24,168 nucleotides of DNA from Azospirillum brasilense. Its GTDB lineage: Bacteria > Pseudomonadota > Alphaproteobacteria > Rickettsiales > UBA3002. The stretch spans positions 1-24,168 of the forward strand of contig QFOX01000033.1 of NCBI GenBank assembly GCA_003241645.1, written 5' to 3'. The notes under the pieces were generated by a model. It ran no database searches and was not told the origin of the DNA. It saw nothing but the letters and a program-made list of their open reading frames with translations. The stretch's first letter is position 1; every line of letters begins with the position of its first letter. Positions 1-8,952 of the stretch are shown here, in pieces. The translations under genes and the position numbers were made by a program.

Positions 1-63
1 GGTCATAAGGGCTGTGGTTGTAACCTGCGCGCGCTGGCGTGACAAGCCTGAATGGCACCGGCG

Positions 64-357
64 TTAGTCGGATGTGTCCGCATCATCAGCCGGCAGCGTA
101 ATGGGGCTGCCCGGCTGCGCCATGCCGAGATCGGCGGCCTTGGGCGTTGGGTCGGCCAGTTGCCCGTCAGTGTAGGCACGCGAAGGGCGCTGCTGCCCAT
201 CATCGGCATTGCCGGGCACCACGGCGGTGGTGGCTTCGGCCTGCACGGGCACGGGCTCGGGCGGGTTGTTTTCCAGCTCTACCTCCTGCGCGCAGGCCAG
301 CCACGGCAGAAGCAGCCCCGCCCCCAGCACCATCCACGGATTGCGACGCATCTGCAT
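64..357 (-). CDS. small exported protein, function unknown
   Basis: A 97-residue protein of no family I recognise. The ATG at 357 is chosen because a strong GGAGG ribosome-binding site lies 4 nt upstream; an in-frame ATG at 351 would put the same site 10 nt away. A longer frame reaches back to 450 but has no such site. The N-terminus has basic residues (MQMRRN), a hydrophobic stretch (MVLGAGLLLPWLA) and an Ala-Cys-Ala then Gln junction, which fits a Sec signal peptide cut by signal peptidase I. The Cys is not in a good lipobox, so a lipoprotein is less likely. The mature part is short, acidic and Pro/Ala-rich with no visible fold, suggesting a small periplasmic or envelope protein. It is transcribed divergently from the pilin cluster at 476. 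Confidence 0.6.
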   Translation of the reverse strand: MQMRRNPWMVLGAGLLLPWLACAQEVELENNPPEPVPVQAEATTAVVPGNADDGQQRPSRAYTDGQLADPTPKAADLGMAQPGSPITLPADDADTSD

Positions 358-475
358 ACGACCTCCTCGGTTGAACGGGTGCATTAGCACAGCCCGGCTC
401 AATGGCCCATACGGAATGCAAAAAACCTTCATTATGCCGTGACTTTTCAAGCCTTATCGATTAAAAATAGGACTT

Positions 476-1300
476 ATGAGCAAGAATGCCTTTTCCCTTG
501 TTGAATTAAGTATTGTGCTGGTCATCCTCGGCCTGCTCACGGGCGGCATCCTTGGTGGGCAGGCGCTCATCCGTGCGGCGGAGCTGCGCAGCATCTCCAC
601 CGATTTCAATAAATACGTTACGGCCGCCCGCACCTTCCGCGACAAATATTTCGGGCTGGCGGGCGATATTACCAACGCCACCAAATTCTGGGGACAGGAT
701 GCCGGGGGTTGCCCGGGCAACAACACCACCGCCACCACCCCGGGCACTGCCACCTGCGATGGCAGTGGTGACGGCACTATGGGTGCCGGCGTCAATTATT
801 ACGAAGTTTACCGCGGCTGGCAGCAACTGGCCAATGCCGGATTGATCGAAGGCAGCTTCACGGGCGTATGCAATTCCGCTACCTGTACGGGCCGCATCAA
901 TTCCATTGCAACGCCCAACGTTCCCAAAGCACGACTGAACAATGCGGCATGGACCCTTATACATTCCGGCACCATCGCGGTTAACGATGTGGGAATGTTC
1001 GATGGCACCTATGGACATGTCCTGCTGCTCGGCAATACCGGCGCCGACCCCATGGGCTCCACGGGCACCAGCCCACCGCTAAAGCCGGAAGAAGCCTGGA
1101 ATATCGATACGAAAATGGATGATGGCAAACCGGGCACTGGCAGCGTGCTGTCGCCCAAGACCACCTTCACCGCACGCAGCGACGGCACGGGCTGCAGCGA
1201 TGTGGGCTACACCACCGCCAGCTCGATCGCCGCATCCTCGAATTACCAGCTCTCCAACAGCAGCGCCGCCTGCCCGTTGGTCATGAAAACCGGTTATTAA
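476..1300 (+). CDS. prepilin-like protein 1 (type IV pilin/pseudopilin N-terminus)
   Basis: A 274-residue class III-signal protein. The leader is MSKNA, followed by FSLVELSIVLVILGLL, the methylated-Phe/Glu5 and hydrophobic helix typical of type IV pilins and type II secretion pseudopilins. It would be inserted in the inner membrane and cut by a PilD-type peptidase. Residue -1 is Ala, not the usual Gly. The C-terminal part carries EEAWNIDTKMDDGKPGTG at about 205-222, with D211, D215 and D216. This element recurs in many PulG-like proteins and is often part of a Ca2+-binding loop. Several Cys residues may form disulfides. A GTGACT/TAAAAA promoter-like pair (439-444, 462-467) sits so close to the ATG that the mRNA may be leaderless; an AGGA at 469-472 is only 3 nt from the ATG. 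First of three tandem paralogues. No secretion or pilus assembly gene is nearby, so the partner machine is unknown. Confidence 0.85.
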   Translation: MSKNAFSLVELSIVLVILGLLTGGILGGQALIRAAELRSISTDFNKYVTAARTFRDKYFGLAGDITNATKFWGQDAGGCPGNNTTATTPGTATCDGSGDGTMGAGVNYYEVYRGWQQLANAGLIEGSFTGVCNSATCTGRINSIATPNVPKARLNNAAWTLIHSGTIAVNDVGMFDGTYGHVLLLGNTGADPMGSTGTSPPLKPEEAWNIDTKMDDGKPGTGSVLSPKTTFTARSDGTGCSDVGYTTASSIAASSNYQLSNSSAACPLVMKTGY

Positions 1301-1319
1301 CGCGCACGGGCGCAATTGC

Positions 1320-1348
1320 TTGCCCGAAAGGGCGCATGGCATTATTAT
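1320..1348 (+). promoter_or_regulatory. putative promoter of prepilin gene 2
   Basis: TTGCCC at 1320-1325, a 17-nt spacer, then TATTAT at 1343-1348. The expected transcription start, about 7 nt downstream, coincides with the ATG at 1356. There is no Shine-Dalgarno sequence between them, so a leaderless message is likely. Confidence 0.45.
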
Positions 1349-1355
1349 AAAACAT

Positions 1356-2174
1356 ATGAACCGTGCCTTTTCCCTTGTTGAGCTTTCCATTGTGCTGGTC
1401 ATCCTCGGCCTGCTTACGGGTGGCATCCTTGGTGGGCAGGCGCTCATCCGCGCGGCGGAGCTGCGTAGCATCTCCACCGATTTCAACCGCTACGTGACCG
1501 CGGCGCACACGTTCCGCGACAAATACATGGCCCTGCCCGGCGATATGCGCAACGCCACCAAATTCTGGGGCGCGCAAACGGGCAGTACGAATGAAGGCGT
1601 GGATGCGGCCTGCGCGGCATTGCTGAATGGATCGCCTGCAACCGGGGCGCCGACCTGCAATGGCGACGGCAATGGCCAGATCAGCAACGACGATTTCAGC
1701 GGCGGCACTGGCGCCAGCTGGTACGAGGTATGGCGTGCATGGCAGCATTTGGCCAATGCAGGGCTGGTGGAAGGCACGTATAGCGGCGTTAGCGCGCATG
1801 CGACCAATTTCTACACCGGCGAAGCGGGCCTGAACATGCCGCGCTCGAAGGCGCGCAACGGTGCAGGCTTTGCTTTTGCCTACCTGGCCTACCAAAGTTC
1901 GGCAACCACATGGGTCTACCCCGGCACGCAGGGCAATTTGCTGCGCTTCGGCGGCGGCGACCGGGTGGATCAGGGCAGCCTTATTTCTGCCGAGGAAGCA
2001 TGGAACGTGGACACCAAGCTGGATGATGGCCGCCCCGGCACCGGCAAGCTGCGCCCCTATCTTTCCAGCCGCCGCAGCGGCTGCTCCACCGCGGATGACC
2101 CCAACACTTCGACCTACAATTTCACCAGCACCAGCGTGAATGCGTGCAACCTCATGTTCATGAGCGGCATTTAG
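1356..2174 (+). CDS. prepilin-like protein 2
   Basis: A 272-residue paralogue of the preceding gene. The start at 1356 gives a four-residue leader, MNRA, directly before FSLVELSIVLVILGLL; an upstream in-frame ATG at 1320 would add 12 residues that overlap the putative promoter. The first 60 or so codons are almost identical at DNA level to those of gene 1, while the distal two thirds has diverged, apart from the loop EEAWNVDTKLDDGRPGTG near residues 215-235. Ala again occupies position -1. A Gly/Ser-rich middle and paired Cys residues suggest an exported, disulfide-bonded globular head. As with its neighbours, it could be a minor pilin, a pseudopilin or a surface adhesin subunit; the sequence alone does not decide this. 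Confidence 0.85.
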   Translation: MNRAFSLVELSIVLVILGLLTGGILGGQALIRAAELRSISTDFNRYVTAAHTFRDKYMALPGDMRNATKFWGAQTGSTNEGVDAACAALLNGSPATGAPTCNGDGNGQISNDDFSGGTGASWYEVWRAWQHLANAGLVEGTYSGVSAHATNFYTGEAGLNMPRSKARNGAGFAFAYLAYQSSATTWVYPGTQGNLLRFGGGDRVDQGSLISAEEAWNVDTKLDDGRPGTGKLRPYLSSRRSGCSTADDPNTSTYNFTSTSVNACNLMFMSGI

Positions 2175-2188
2175 CCACGCATTAGCCC

Positions 2189-2216
2189 ATGACAATGTTT
2201 TTCCATGCGGTATAAT
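2189..2216 (+). promoter_or_regulatory. putative promoter of prepilin gene 3, probably leaderless
   Basis: ATGACA (five of six matches to the -35 consensus) at 2189-2194, a 16-nt spacer, then a perfect TATAAT at 2211-2216. The start codon at 2223 lies where transcription should begin. This argues against the upstream in-frame ATG at 2205, which would lie inside the promoter. Confidence 0.6.
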
Positions 2217-2222
2217 CATCGC

Positions 2223-3059
2223 ATGCGTCACGGTTTCTCACTGGTCGAGCTGTCCATCGTGCTGGTCATCCTTGGCCTGCTCACGGGCGGGGTGCTGGGC
2301 GGGCAAAGCCTGATCCGCGCCGCCGAGCTGCGCGCTGTGAACACCGAATACACGCGCTACGCCACGGCCATGAACACGTTCCGCGATAAATATTTCGCGC
2401 TGCCCGGCGACATTTCCAATGCCCACAAGTTCTGGGGTGCGCGCGATGGAAATGACGGCTATGGCCTTGATTGCCGGCTGGAAACCAACGCCACCGGCAC
2501 CTGCAGCGGCAATGGCAATGGGCGTATCCTTGGCTATGATGGCGTGGACCCCGACGCTTCCAGCTACACGTATGAGCAGTACCTCATCTGGGACCACCTC
2601 GCCAGAGCAGGGCTGATCGAAGGAACCTACAGTGGCTTCGTGGCCACCGCGGGCGCGAACACGCTATGCGTGGACGCATCCAACGGTTCCATTCCCGGCT
2701 GCAATGTGCCCCGCAGCAAAATCGCCGCGAATGGCATGTGGCAGATCATCTATTGGGGAAATCTCACTGGGCATTCCTATGTGTTCGATGGCTCCTATCA
2801 GCACGCACTATTCATGAGCGCAGGCCCCGGCTGGCAGAATCCCATCGGGGGGCTACTAACGCCGCAGGAATTGTGGAATATCGACACCAAGGTGGATGAT
2901 GGGCGCCCCGCCACCGGCAGGCTCGTGGTTTCGCGCTGGAACCAGTGCGCGAACAGCGCCGTTTCCACCGCCGACGCGGGGCCGAACGAATACTGGCTGA
3001 ACCTGCCCGGCTGGGCCAGCGGCAACCGCTGCATTCCGGTGTATCGCAACCTGTTCTAG
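2223..3059 (+). CDS. prepilin-like protein 3
   Basis: A 278-residue protein, third of the tandem set. The start at 2223 gives the leader MRHG before FSLVELSIVLVILGLL, so this copy has the canonical Gly at -1, unlike its two neighbours. The N-terminal helix is conserved (LTGGVLGGQSLIRAAELRAV), but the DNA is more diverged from copies 1 and 2 than those are from each other. The Ca2+-loop-like element is present as ELWNIDTKVDDGRPATG towards the C-terminus, and Cys residues are again numerous. The stop is 3 nt from the convergent guaB stop, with no recognisable terminator between. Being the only copy with Gly at -1, it may be the most efficiently processed of the three. Confidence 0.85.
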   Translation: MRHGFSLVELSIVLVILGLLTGGVLGGQSLIRAAELRAVNTEYTRYATAMNTFRDKYFALPGDISNAHKFWGARDGNDGYGLDCRLETNATGTCSGNGNGRILGYDGVDPDASSYTYEQYLIWDHLARAGLIEGTYSGFVATAGANTLCVDASNGSIPGCNVPRSKIAANGMWQIIYWGNLTGHSYVFDGSYQHALFMSAGPGWQNPIGGLLTPQELWNIDTKVDDGRPATGRLVVSRWNQCANSAVSTADAGPNEYWLNLPGWASGNRCIPVYRNLF

Positions 3060-3062
3060 GCG

Positions 3063-4541
<1,479 letters not shown>

Positions 4542-4645
4542 GCAAATCCTCAGTTTTCGTCGGTTTCGGATTGCAGCGCTAACTCTCATGCCTGCAGCAC
4601 ATTGTCAAGAAAGCTTCACACACCCTGTGCATGGCATTGGTTATC

Positions 4646-4663
4646 TTAGGTTAATTTACCTAA
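4646..4663. promoter_or_regulatory. 18-bp near-perfect palindrome, candidate operator
   Basis: TTAGGTTAATTTACCTAA reads almost identically on both strands, with one mismatched pair (positions 7 and 12). It lies 20 nt upstream of the start of the 4684 gene and about 38 bp upstream of the guaB -35 hexamer, in an AT-rich patch of otherwise GC-rich DNA. A dimeric helix-turn-helix repressor is the obvious reader. The XRE/HigA-like product of the third gene of the downstream cluster is a natural candidate, but that link is inference. Confidence 0.5.
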
Positions 4664-4683
4664 CGACGATGGAGTATTGATTC

Positions 4684-5376
4684 ATGGCGCACCCGACCGA
4701 CCCCAAAGTGAAACCCGAAGCGGTGACCCAATGCGAGAAAGCCACCGAAGCCTTGCTGTTCGACGGGCCAACCCTGCGCACCGATCGCTTCGAGGCGCTG
4801 GCGAAAAGCGCCGCGTGGCGCGAGGCGTTCGGGGCATTCCTTGATGGGAAGCCGGTCGAGCAGACCTCCAAGCCCGAGCTGCTGAATTACATGTCGGCGG
4901 TGCTGGGCACCAGCGGTTCACGCCGCCTGATGGGCGAGTTGACCGCGCAGATGACGCAGCACACGATCCCCATCGGCTTTGAACCGGCGTATGATATTTT
5001 CTACGAGCAGACCATGCCTACCAAAACACGCGAACTGCCGGCAGCAAGCACGCGCAGCCTGTTCTCGCAGCTGGACAACGCCCAACTGCAGCAGGTCGTC
5101 AGCCGCGCCGAGCCGGGCATGTTCGCGCAAGCCGCCGCCAGCACGCTGAGCGCACGCCTCATTCCTCCGGCATCGCCCAAACCCAACAGGGATGCCGAAG
5201 CATGGGCCACCACGAGCGAACAGCGCGGCAACCATGTGATCGATGCGATGGACGCCGTGATGCGCGACCCCGAGGCACTGAAAGCCCGCCTCGCCGCGGG
5301 TCAATTCCGCTCCCCGTGGGCGCAGCGCGTGCAGGCAGAGGCTGGCGAACCGGAAACCCACCACGGGCGCGGTTAG
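4684..5376 (+). CDS. hypothetical protein, first gene of an orphan cluster
   Basis: A 230-residue protein of no recognised family. It has no signal peptide or membrane segment, so it is probably cytosolic or delivered by a leaderless route. It looks largely helical, with a Ser/Pro/Lys-rich linker around residues 158-170 and a Gly/His-rich tail. A GGAG site lies 9 nt before the ATG. The next gene begins 4 nt after the stop, and a third follows 1 nt later still, so the three are probably co-transcribed. The palindrome at 4646-4663 overlaps the likely promoter. The cluster sits on the opposite strand between guaB and rlmE. Confidence 0.75.
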   Translation: MAHPTDPKVKPEAVTQCEKATEALLFDGPTLRTDRFEALAKSAAWREAFGAFLDGKPVEQTSKPELLNYMSAVLGTSGSRRLMGELTAQMTQHTIPIGFEPAYDIFYEQTMPTKTRELPAASTRSLFSQLDNAQLQQVVSRAEPGMFAQAAASTLSARLIPPASPKPNRDAEAWATTSEQRGNHVIDAMDAVMRDPEALKARLAAGQFRSPWAQRVQAEAGEPETHHGRG

Positions 5377-5380
5377 CCCC

Positions 5381-5707
5381 ATGCCCGCGCGCGCATTGAC
5401 GGACCGGCAAGCCCAAGCCTGCACCATTGTGAACCAATGGTATACGCAGCAGAAATGCCACCGTATCGACCAGCTTTTCATGGATCACCCGGAATTTGCG
5501 GGGGCGGTCTCGGCCGTTTACGACCAGGCCATGAAGCATGATGGCGACATCCCCAGCAAATGCGTGATCGCCACCCAGCTTATCCTGCAGGACGAGCCCG
5601 GTTTCGTCGACGCAGTGCACGCCATGCAGGCCGCGAAGGCTCCGCTGGACATGATCCGGGCGCAGCGCAGCGGCACCACCACCCCCACGGCGCATCTGGG
5701 TCGCTAA
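5381..5707 (+). CDS. hypothetical protein, second gene of the orphan cluster
   Basis: A 108-residue, probably helical, soluble protein that I do not recognise. It begins 4 nt after the preceding stop and has no clear ribosome-binding site of its own, which suggests translational coupling. It precedes the HigA-like gene, where a HigB toxin would stand in a canonical higBA pair, but I see no RelE-fold signature, and length and position alone do not make it a toxin. It contains two Cys residues and ends in a polar Thr/Pro-rich tail. Confidence 0.65.
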   Translation: MPARALTDRQAQACTIVNQWYTQQKCHRIDQLFMDHPEFAGAVSAVYDQAMKHDGDIPSKCVIATQLILQDEPGFVDAVHAMQAAKAPLDMIRAQRSGTTTPTAHLGR

Positions 5708-5708
5708 C

Positions 5709-6122
5709 ATGGCACGGCGCGGCTGGGGCGAGGAATTCTACGCCAAAAAACTATCGCAGATCGCCGAGGGCGAAACGACCTACCTGCAGCCCATGCAGTT
5801 CGTGCGCTATTGCCTCGATCGGCAGGGCCTTAGCCTGCAATGGCTCAGCGAGGCATGCGGTTACCGCCCTTATGCGTTCCACTACCAGTTCAATGGCGGC
5901 GGCGGCATCAGCCGGAATAATTACGGCAAGCTGGAATATTTAACCGGCAAGCCCCGCAGCTTCTGGATGCAATCGCGCTACACGCCGGAACAGGCCGAAC
6001 AGGTGACCTTCCGCGAAGGCCTGTCCGCGGCGCATATCGATCCGCCCAAAGGCTCGCACACAGAGCGGCTGGATCGCGAAGCGATGGACCATGGATCCAC
6101 GCAACCCGGCAAAAGCCGCTAG
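5709..6122 (+). CDS. HigA/XRE-like helix-turn-helix protein
   Basis: A 137-residue protein. Residues about 28-90 follow the layout of HigA-type XRE domains: an entry helix, GLSLQWLSEACGY (first HTH helix and turn), a recognition-helix region, an NGGGGIS segment matching the usual NGkrgIS, and then LTGKPRSFWMQSRY, which matches the FW-L-Q motif after the fourth helix. The recognition segment (RPYAFHYQF) is unusually aromatic. It starts 1 nt after the previous stop, so it is probably translated by coupling. HigA proteins bind DNA and usually repress their own operon, and the palindrome at 4646-4663 would suit that. No RelE-type HigB partner is visible, so it may be an orphan regulator. The tail (residues 105-137) is polar and probably disordered. 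Confidence 0.7.
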   Translation: MARRGWGEEFYAKKLSQIAEGETTYLQPMQFVRYCLDRQGLSLQWLSEACGYRPYAFHYQFNGGGGISRNNYGKLEYLTGKPRSFWMQSRYTPEQAEQVTFREGLSAAHIDPPKGSHTERLDREAMDHGSTQPGKSR

Positions 6123-6126
6123 AACT

Positions 6127-6158
6127 TTAGTAATATCTTAAGTTTTCGGCGCTAGGCT
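6127..6158 (+). promoter_or_regulatory. CtrA-box-like promoter of the 6208 gene
   Basis: TTAG at 6127-6130, 7 nt, TTAA at 6138-6141, then 11 nt and TAGGCT at 6153-6158. Half-site spacing and distance to the -10-like hexamer match the elements at 7545, 15967 and 16451 exactly. CtrA binds TTAA-N7-TTAA in alphaproteobacteria; its role here is inferred. Confidence 0.5.
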
Positions 6159-6207
6159 GAACTCATTGCCACGCTGGCATGCGCGCACCCATTTTTGAGG
6201 ACAGACC

Positions 6208-6819
6208 ATGGCCGATACCCAAGAGAATCCGCAGACCGAACCCCGCCAGTTCCCGACCGGTGCAGCACCCAGCGACCCCGAAGAATATAACCGCCTTGTG
6301 CGCGAACAGCAGGACGCTACCCCCGGCTACCGCGAGGCCCAGCAATTCCTGGCGCAAAAAGAGAAACCCACCCGTGCGGATCTCGAAGCGTTCGTGAAAC
6401 TGGTGGAAGAAAGCCCGGATGTGCACCCCGTGCTGAAGCCCTCGCCCTTCGGGCGCACAGCCATGGGTGAAGTGGTCATCCAAGTTTCCATTGGCGAGGA
6501 AACCCGCGCGCTCAGCTTTACAGGGACCATGGCTGAACGCTTCGCTACGCTGGCGAACACCGTGGCTGATTCGGCGCTGATCCCTCTGATCAATGATGCG
6601 AAAGAACTGCAGGCGGTGGTGGAAGCGCGCAACGCGCAACACAAGCAGGAACAACCCACGCCCGAGCGTGGCCCCAACGCAGCACCCGAGATTTCGGCCC
6701 TGCCCGCCAGCGTGCTGGAGCAGGTGGCGCAAGCCGCGCAGCAATTCCACGGGGCGGATAGCAGCCGCGCCATTCCCGCCGCGAAAGAACGCGGCGGTGC
6801 GGAACAGGGCATTGGTTGA
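6208..6819 (+). CDS. hypothetical protein (orphan)
   Basis: A 203-residue acidic protein of no recognised family, with no signal peptide or membrane segment. The ATG follows a GAGGA site by 6 nt. The first 60 residues are Gln/Pro/Glu-rich and likely disordered. Residues about 65-135 look like the only folded core (alternating strand FGRTAMGEVVIQVSIG and helices). The tail is Pro/Ala/Gln-rich with a helix around 175-190. It converges with rlmE, whose stop begins at the next base. It is expressed from a promoter of the shared TTAA-N7-TTAA-N11-TAnnnT type. A nearby alternative start at 6179 has no ribosome-binding site. Confidence 0.7.
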   Translation: MADTQENPQTEPRQFPTGAAPSDPEEYNRLVREQQDATPGYREAQQFLAQKEKPTRADLEAFVKLVEESPDVHPVLKPSPFGRTAMGEVVIQVSIGEETRALSFTGTMAERFATLANTVADSALIPLINDAKELQAVVEARNAQHKQEQPTPERGPNAAPEISALPASVLEQVAQAAQQFHGADSSRAIPAAKERGGAEQGIG

Positions 6820-7494
6820 TCAGCCGCGATAGCCGGTGGCGACCACGTAGCTTTCTGCAGAATCGGCGCGGCTGGCCTGCGGCTTGGCGTGTTTCACGGT
6901 GGCGAAATCACGCTGCATGGTTTTCAGCAGCTCGCTCTCCGCGCCGCCTTTGAGCACCTTGCACACAAAGCTTCCGCCCGGCGCCAGCACTTCCTTGGCG
7001 AATAAATACGCCAGCTCGCACAGATGCATGATGCGGATATGGTCGGTCTGTGTGTGGCCGGTGGTGTTGGCGGCCATGTCGCTCATCACGAGGTGGGCCT
7101 TGCCACCCAGCAATTCTTTCATGCGCTCGGGCGCTTCTTCCTCAAGGAAATCCAGCACCACCAGCGTGGCACCGGCAATGGGGGTCACTTCCAGCAGGTC
7201 GCAGCCCACCACTTTGCCCTGCGGGCCCACTTTGGCCACGGCCACCTGCGTCCACCCGCCGGGGGCGCAGCCAAGGTCCACCACGCGGTGGCCGGGCTTG
7301 AGCAGCCCGAATTTCTCGTCCATCTCGGCCAGCTTGAACGCCGCGCGCGAGCGGTAGCCCGCGGCTTTCGCTTTCGCCACATACGGGTCGTTCAACTGGC
7401 GTTGCAGCCAGCGCGCGCTGGAATTGCTGCGTTTCTTCGCGGTCTTTACCCGCACGGAAAGCCCGCGCGAGCCACTGTTCTTGTTATCGGCCAT
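6820..7494 (-). CDS. rlmE: 23S rRNA (uridine-2552 2'-O) methyltransferase RlmE
   Basis: SAM-dependent enzyme of the FtsJ/RrmJ family that methylates the ribose of U2552 in the A loop of 23S rRNA during 50S maturation. From the ATG at 7494 it is 224 residues. The Rossmann SAM motif VVDLGCAPGGW is at 71-81. The K-D-K-E catalytic set appears as Lys54 (AAFK), Asp139 (VMSDM), Lys179 (FVCKV) and Glu214 (SAESY), each in its family context. The basic N-terminus (KTAKKRSNSSARWLQRQ) is typical of RNA binding. Upstream in-frame codons to 7545 do not look like family sequence. No strong ribosome-binding site is visible. In many alphaproteobacteria it adjoins ppx/gppA; here a plus-strand orphan intervenes. 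Confidence 0.96.
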   Translation of the reverse strand: MADNKNSGSRGLSVRVKTAKKRSNSSARWLQRQLNDPYVAKAKAAGYRSRAAFKLAEMDEKFGLLKPGHRVVDLGCAPGGWTQVAVAKVGPQGKVVGCDLLEVTPIAGATLVVLDFLEEEAPERMKELLGGKAHLVMSDMAANTTGHTQTDHIRIMHLCELAYLFAKEVLAPGGSFVCKVLKGGAESELLKTMQRDFATVKHAKPQASRADSAESYVVATGYRG

Positions 7495-7544
7495 GGCGGG
7501 CTTGTAGCGGAGTATGCGCCATCCCGCAACCAACGAGCACAGCA

Positions 7545-7576
7545 TTAGCTGTTTCTTAAGAAATAACGCTTAGATT
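7545..7576 (+). promoter_or_regulatory. CtrA-box-like promoter of the 7612 gene
   Basis: TTAG at 7545-7548, 7 nt, TTAA at 7556-7559, 11 nt, TAGATT at 7571-7576: the same half sites and spacings as at 6127. A better stand-alone -10 match, GATAAT at 7585-7590, is also present, so the exact start site is uncertain. Confidence 0.5.
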
Positions 7577-7611
7577 GAATTCTAGATAATTTCTAAACGC
7601 GGAGTAATTCC

Positions 7612-8946
7612 ATGGCTCAGGATATCTTTGGTGGCATCGTTGGCGACGTGTTGCGTGGCGGCGACCCAACACGACGTCTCGAGCAGCAGGCACGTCGCGA
7701 AGCCCAGCGCGCCGCCCGCGACGCCATGACGCCCGACACCGTGCAAAGCGAACTGCGCGAAGAAACGGTGGAGCAACGCCGCGACGGCAACAACACCCTC
7801 ACCGGCCGTGAGATGCAGGACCTGCTGCGGGTGGCCGAGCGCACCGGCGCCACCATCGAGATGCAGCCCGGCCGCGACGAAGGCACCTATGTGTTCACCG
7901 TGAACGGCCGCGACCGCACTGCGCCGCTCGATGTATCGCCCGAGGCACTGGCCGTGGCGCAGCAATCACCGCTGGTCGAGATTGCGCAGCCGCGCACTGC
8001 ACCGGGCCAGCAAGCCGACCGGATGCGCATGAACTTCGCGCCAGAGGCTGACACGCAATCGCGCAGCACGCGTGAGGGCGTGACCAGCGTGTTCCTGAAC
8101 GTGGTGACTCTGCAGGAAGAAGGTGTGGCCAAAGCCACCGAAAACGCACGAAACATTGTCAATGATATGCGCAATCTGGTCGGTAGCGATGACCGTGTAG
8201 AGATCACCGAGCGCATCCGTATCGGTGCGGGCGGGAAATATATAGATATTCCTCCCGGCAATTACACCGCAGAAACATTGATGCGTACCATGGCCGACCA
8301 GATCGGCCTCAGCAACGAGCTGCGCGCTTATACCCGTGAAGCGGCAAATCCCACCCCGGTGGTGAACGAGCCCTCTCCGGCAGCACCTGCGCCAGCAGTG
8401 CCCACCCAGGCTACCCCCGCGGCACCCGCCGCGCCCAGCCTTCAGGTGGACCCCACCGTATTCAGCGGCGACGACAGCGTGACCGGCGGCGACCGCCCTG
8501 CCTCGGCCGCGCCAAACGTCACTCCCACAACGGATGCGCCAGCCGCGCCGCAAACGGCTGCGCCGACGACGGCCGCCCCTGCTACACCAGAACCCGCTGC
8601 CGCCACACCGACCTACACGCAGCAACAACTGCTGGACATGGGCAAAGAAGTGACGGCCGCCGTGACCGCCGGTGGTGCCGATGCGCGCGCAGTGGAGGCC
8701 TTCCTTGGCAACCGCGGTAATGGCGATGGAAAACTCTCGGAGACCGAAGCGACCGCGGCGCTCAACCGCATGCAGGCGTTGAATTTCAGCCCCGAGGGCC
8801 GCGCCCAGCTGGCCGAGCTTTCGCGTGCCCTGCAGGGCCAGGGCGTCAGCGGGGGTGACAGCATCGCCGGTGGCGAACAACAGGCCCCGCGCGCCACGCA
8901 AGTGGCCATGGTGGAAACCGGCCGCGGCGGTGGCGTGACCTTCTAG
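7612..8946 (+). CDS. orphan protein with Pro/Ala linker and degenerate EF-hand-like loop
   Basis: A 444-residue protein I cannot assign. No signal peptide or membrane segment. A basic amphipathic N-terminus (residues 15-40, rich in Arg, Gln and Ala) precedes a probable globular part (about 45-245). A long Pro/Ala/Thr linker runs from about 246 to 340, followed by a C-terminal helical part. Residues 368-379 read RGNGDGKLSETE, which fits an EF-hand loop (N3, D5, G6, L8, E12) except that position 1 is Arg instead of Asp. The protein ends in GGGVTF. A GGAG site lies 7 nt before the ATG. The gene sits between rlmE and ppx on the opposite strand, and its stop is 6 nt from the ppx stop. Composition matches the surrounding GC-rich genes. 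Confidence 0.75.
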   Translation: MAQDIFGGIVGDVLRGGDPTRRLEQQARREAQRAARDAMTPDTVQSELREETVEQRRDGNNTLTGREMQDLLRVAERTGATIEMQPGRDEGTYVFTVNGRDRTAPLDVSPEALAVAQQSPLVEIAQPRTAPGQQADRMRMNFAPEADTQSRSTREGVTSVFLNVVTLQEEGVAKATENARNIVNDMRNLVGSDDRVEITERIRIGAGGKYIDIPPGNYTAETLMRTMADQIGLSNELRAYTREAANPTPVVNEPSPAAPAPAVPTQATPAAPAAPSLQVDPTVFSGDDSVTGGDRPASAAPNVTPTTDAPAAPQTAAPTTAAPATPEPAAATPTYTQQQLLDMGKEVTAAVTAGGADARAVEAFLGNRGNGDGKLSETEATAALNRMQALNFSPEGRAQLAELSRALQGQGVSGGDSIAGGEQQAPRATQVAMVETGRGGGVTF

Positions 8947-8952
8947 CGCAGG

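Noticed and set aside
1..63. Gene fragment at the left edge
   Set aside because: The only frames there are shadows of the exported-protein gene; no motif or ribosome-binding site is visible.
2205..2222. Upstream ATG for prepilin gene 3
   Set aside because: It would place a TATAAT promoter hexamer inside the coding sequence and give a longer leader than the four or five residues of the sister genes.
4646..4666. CtrA-like promoter for the 4684 gene
   Set aside because: TTAG/TTAA half sites exist, but no TAnnnT hexamer lies 11 nt downstream; the palindrome describes the site better.
5381..5707. HigB-type toxin partner for the HigA-like gene
   Set aside because: No RelE/HigB sequence features were seen; position next to the HigA-like gene alone is not enough.
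7966..8901. 311-codon minus-strand frame opposite the 7612 gene
   Set aside because: Gly/Arg-rich shadow sequence; the plus frame has promoter, ribosome-binding site and sensible composition.
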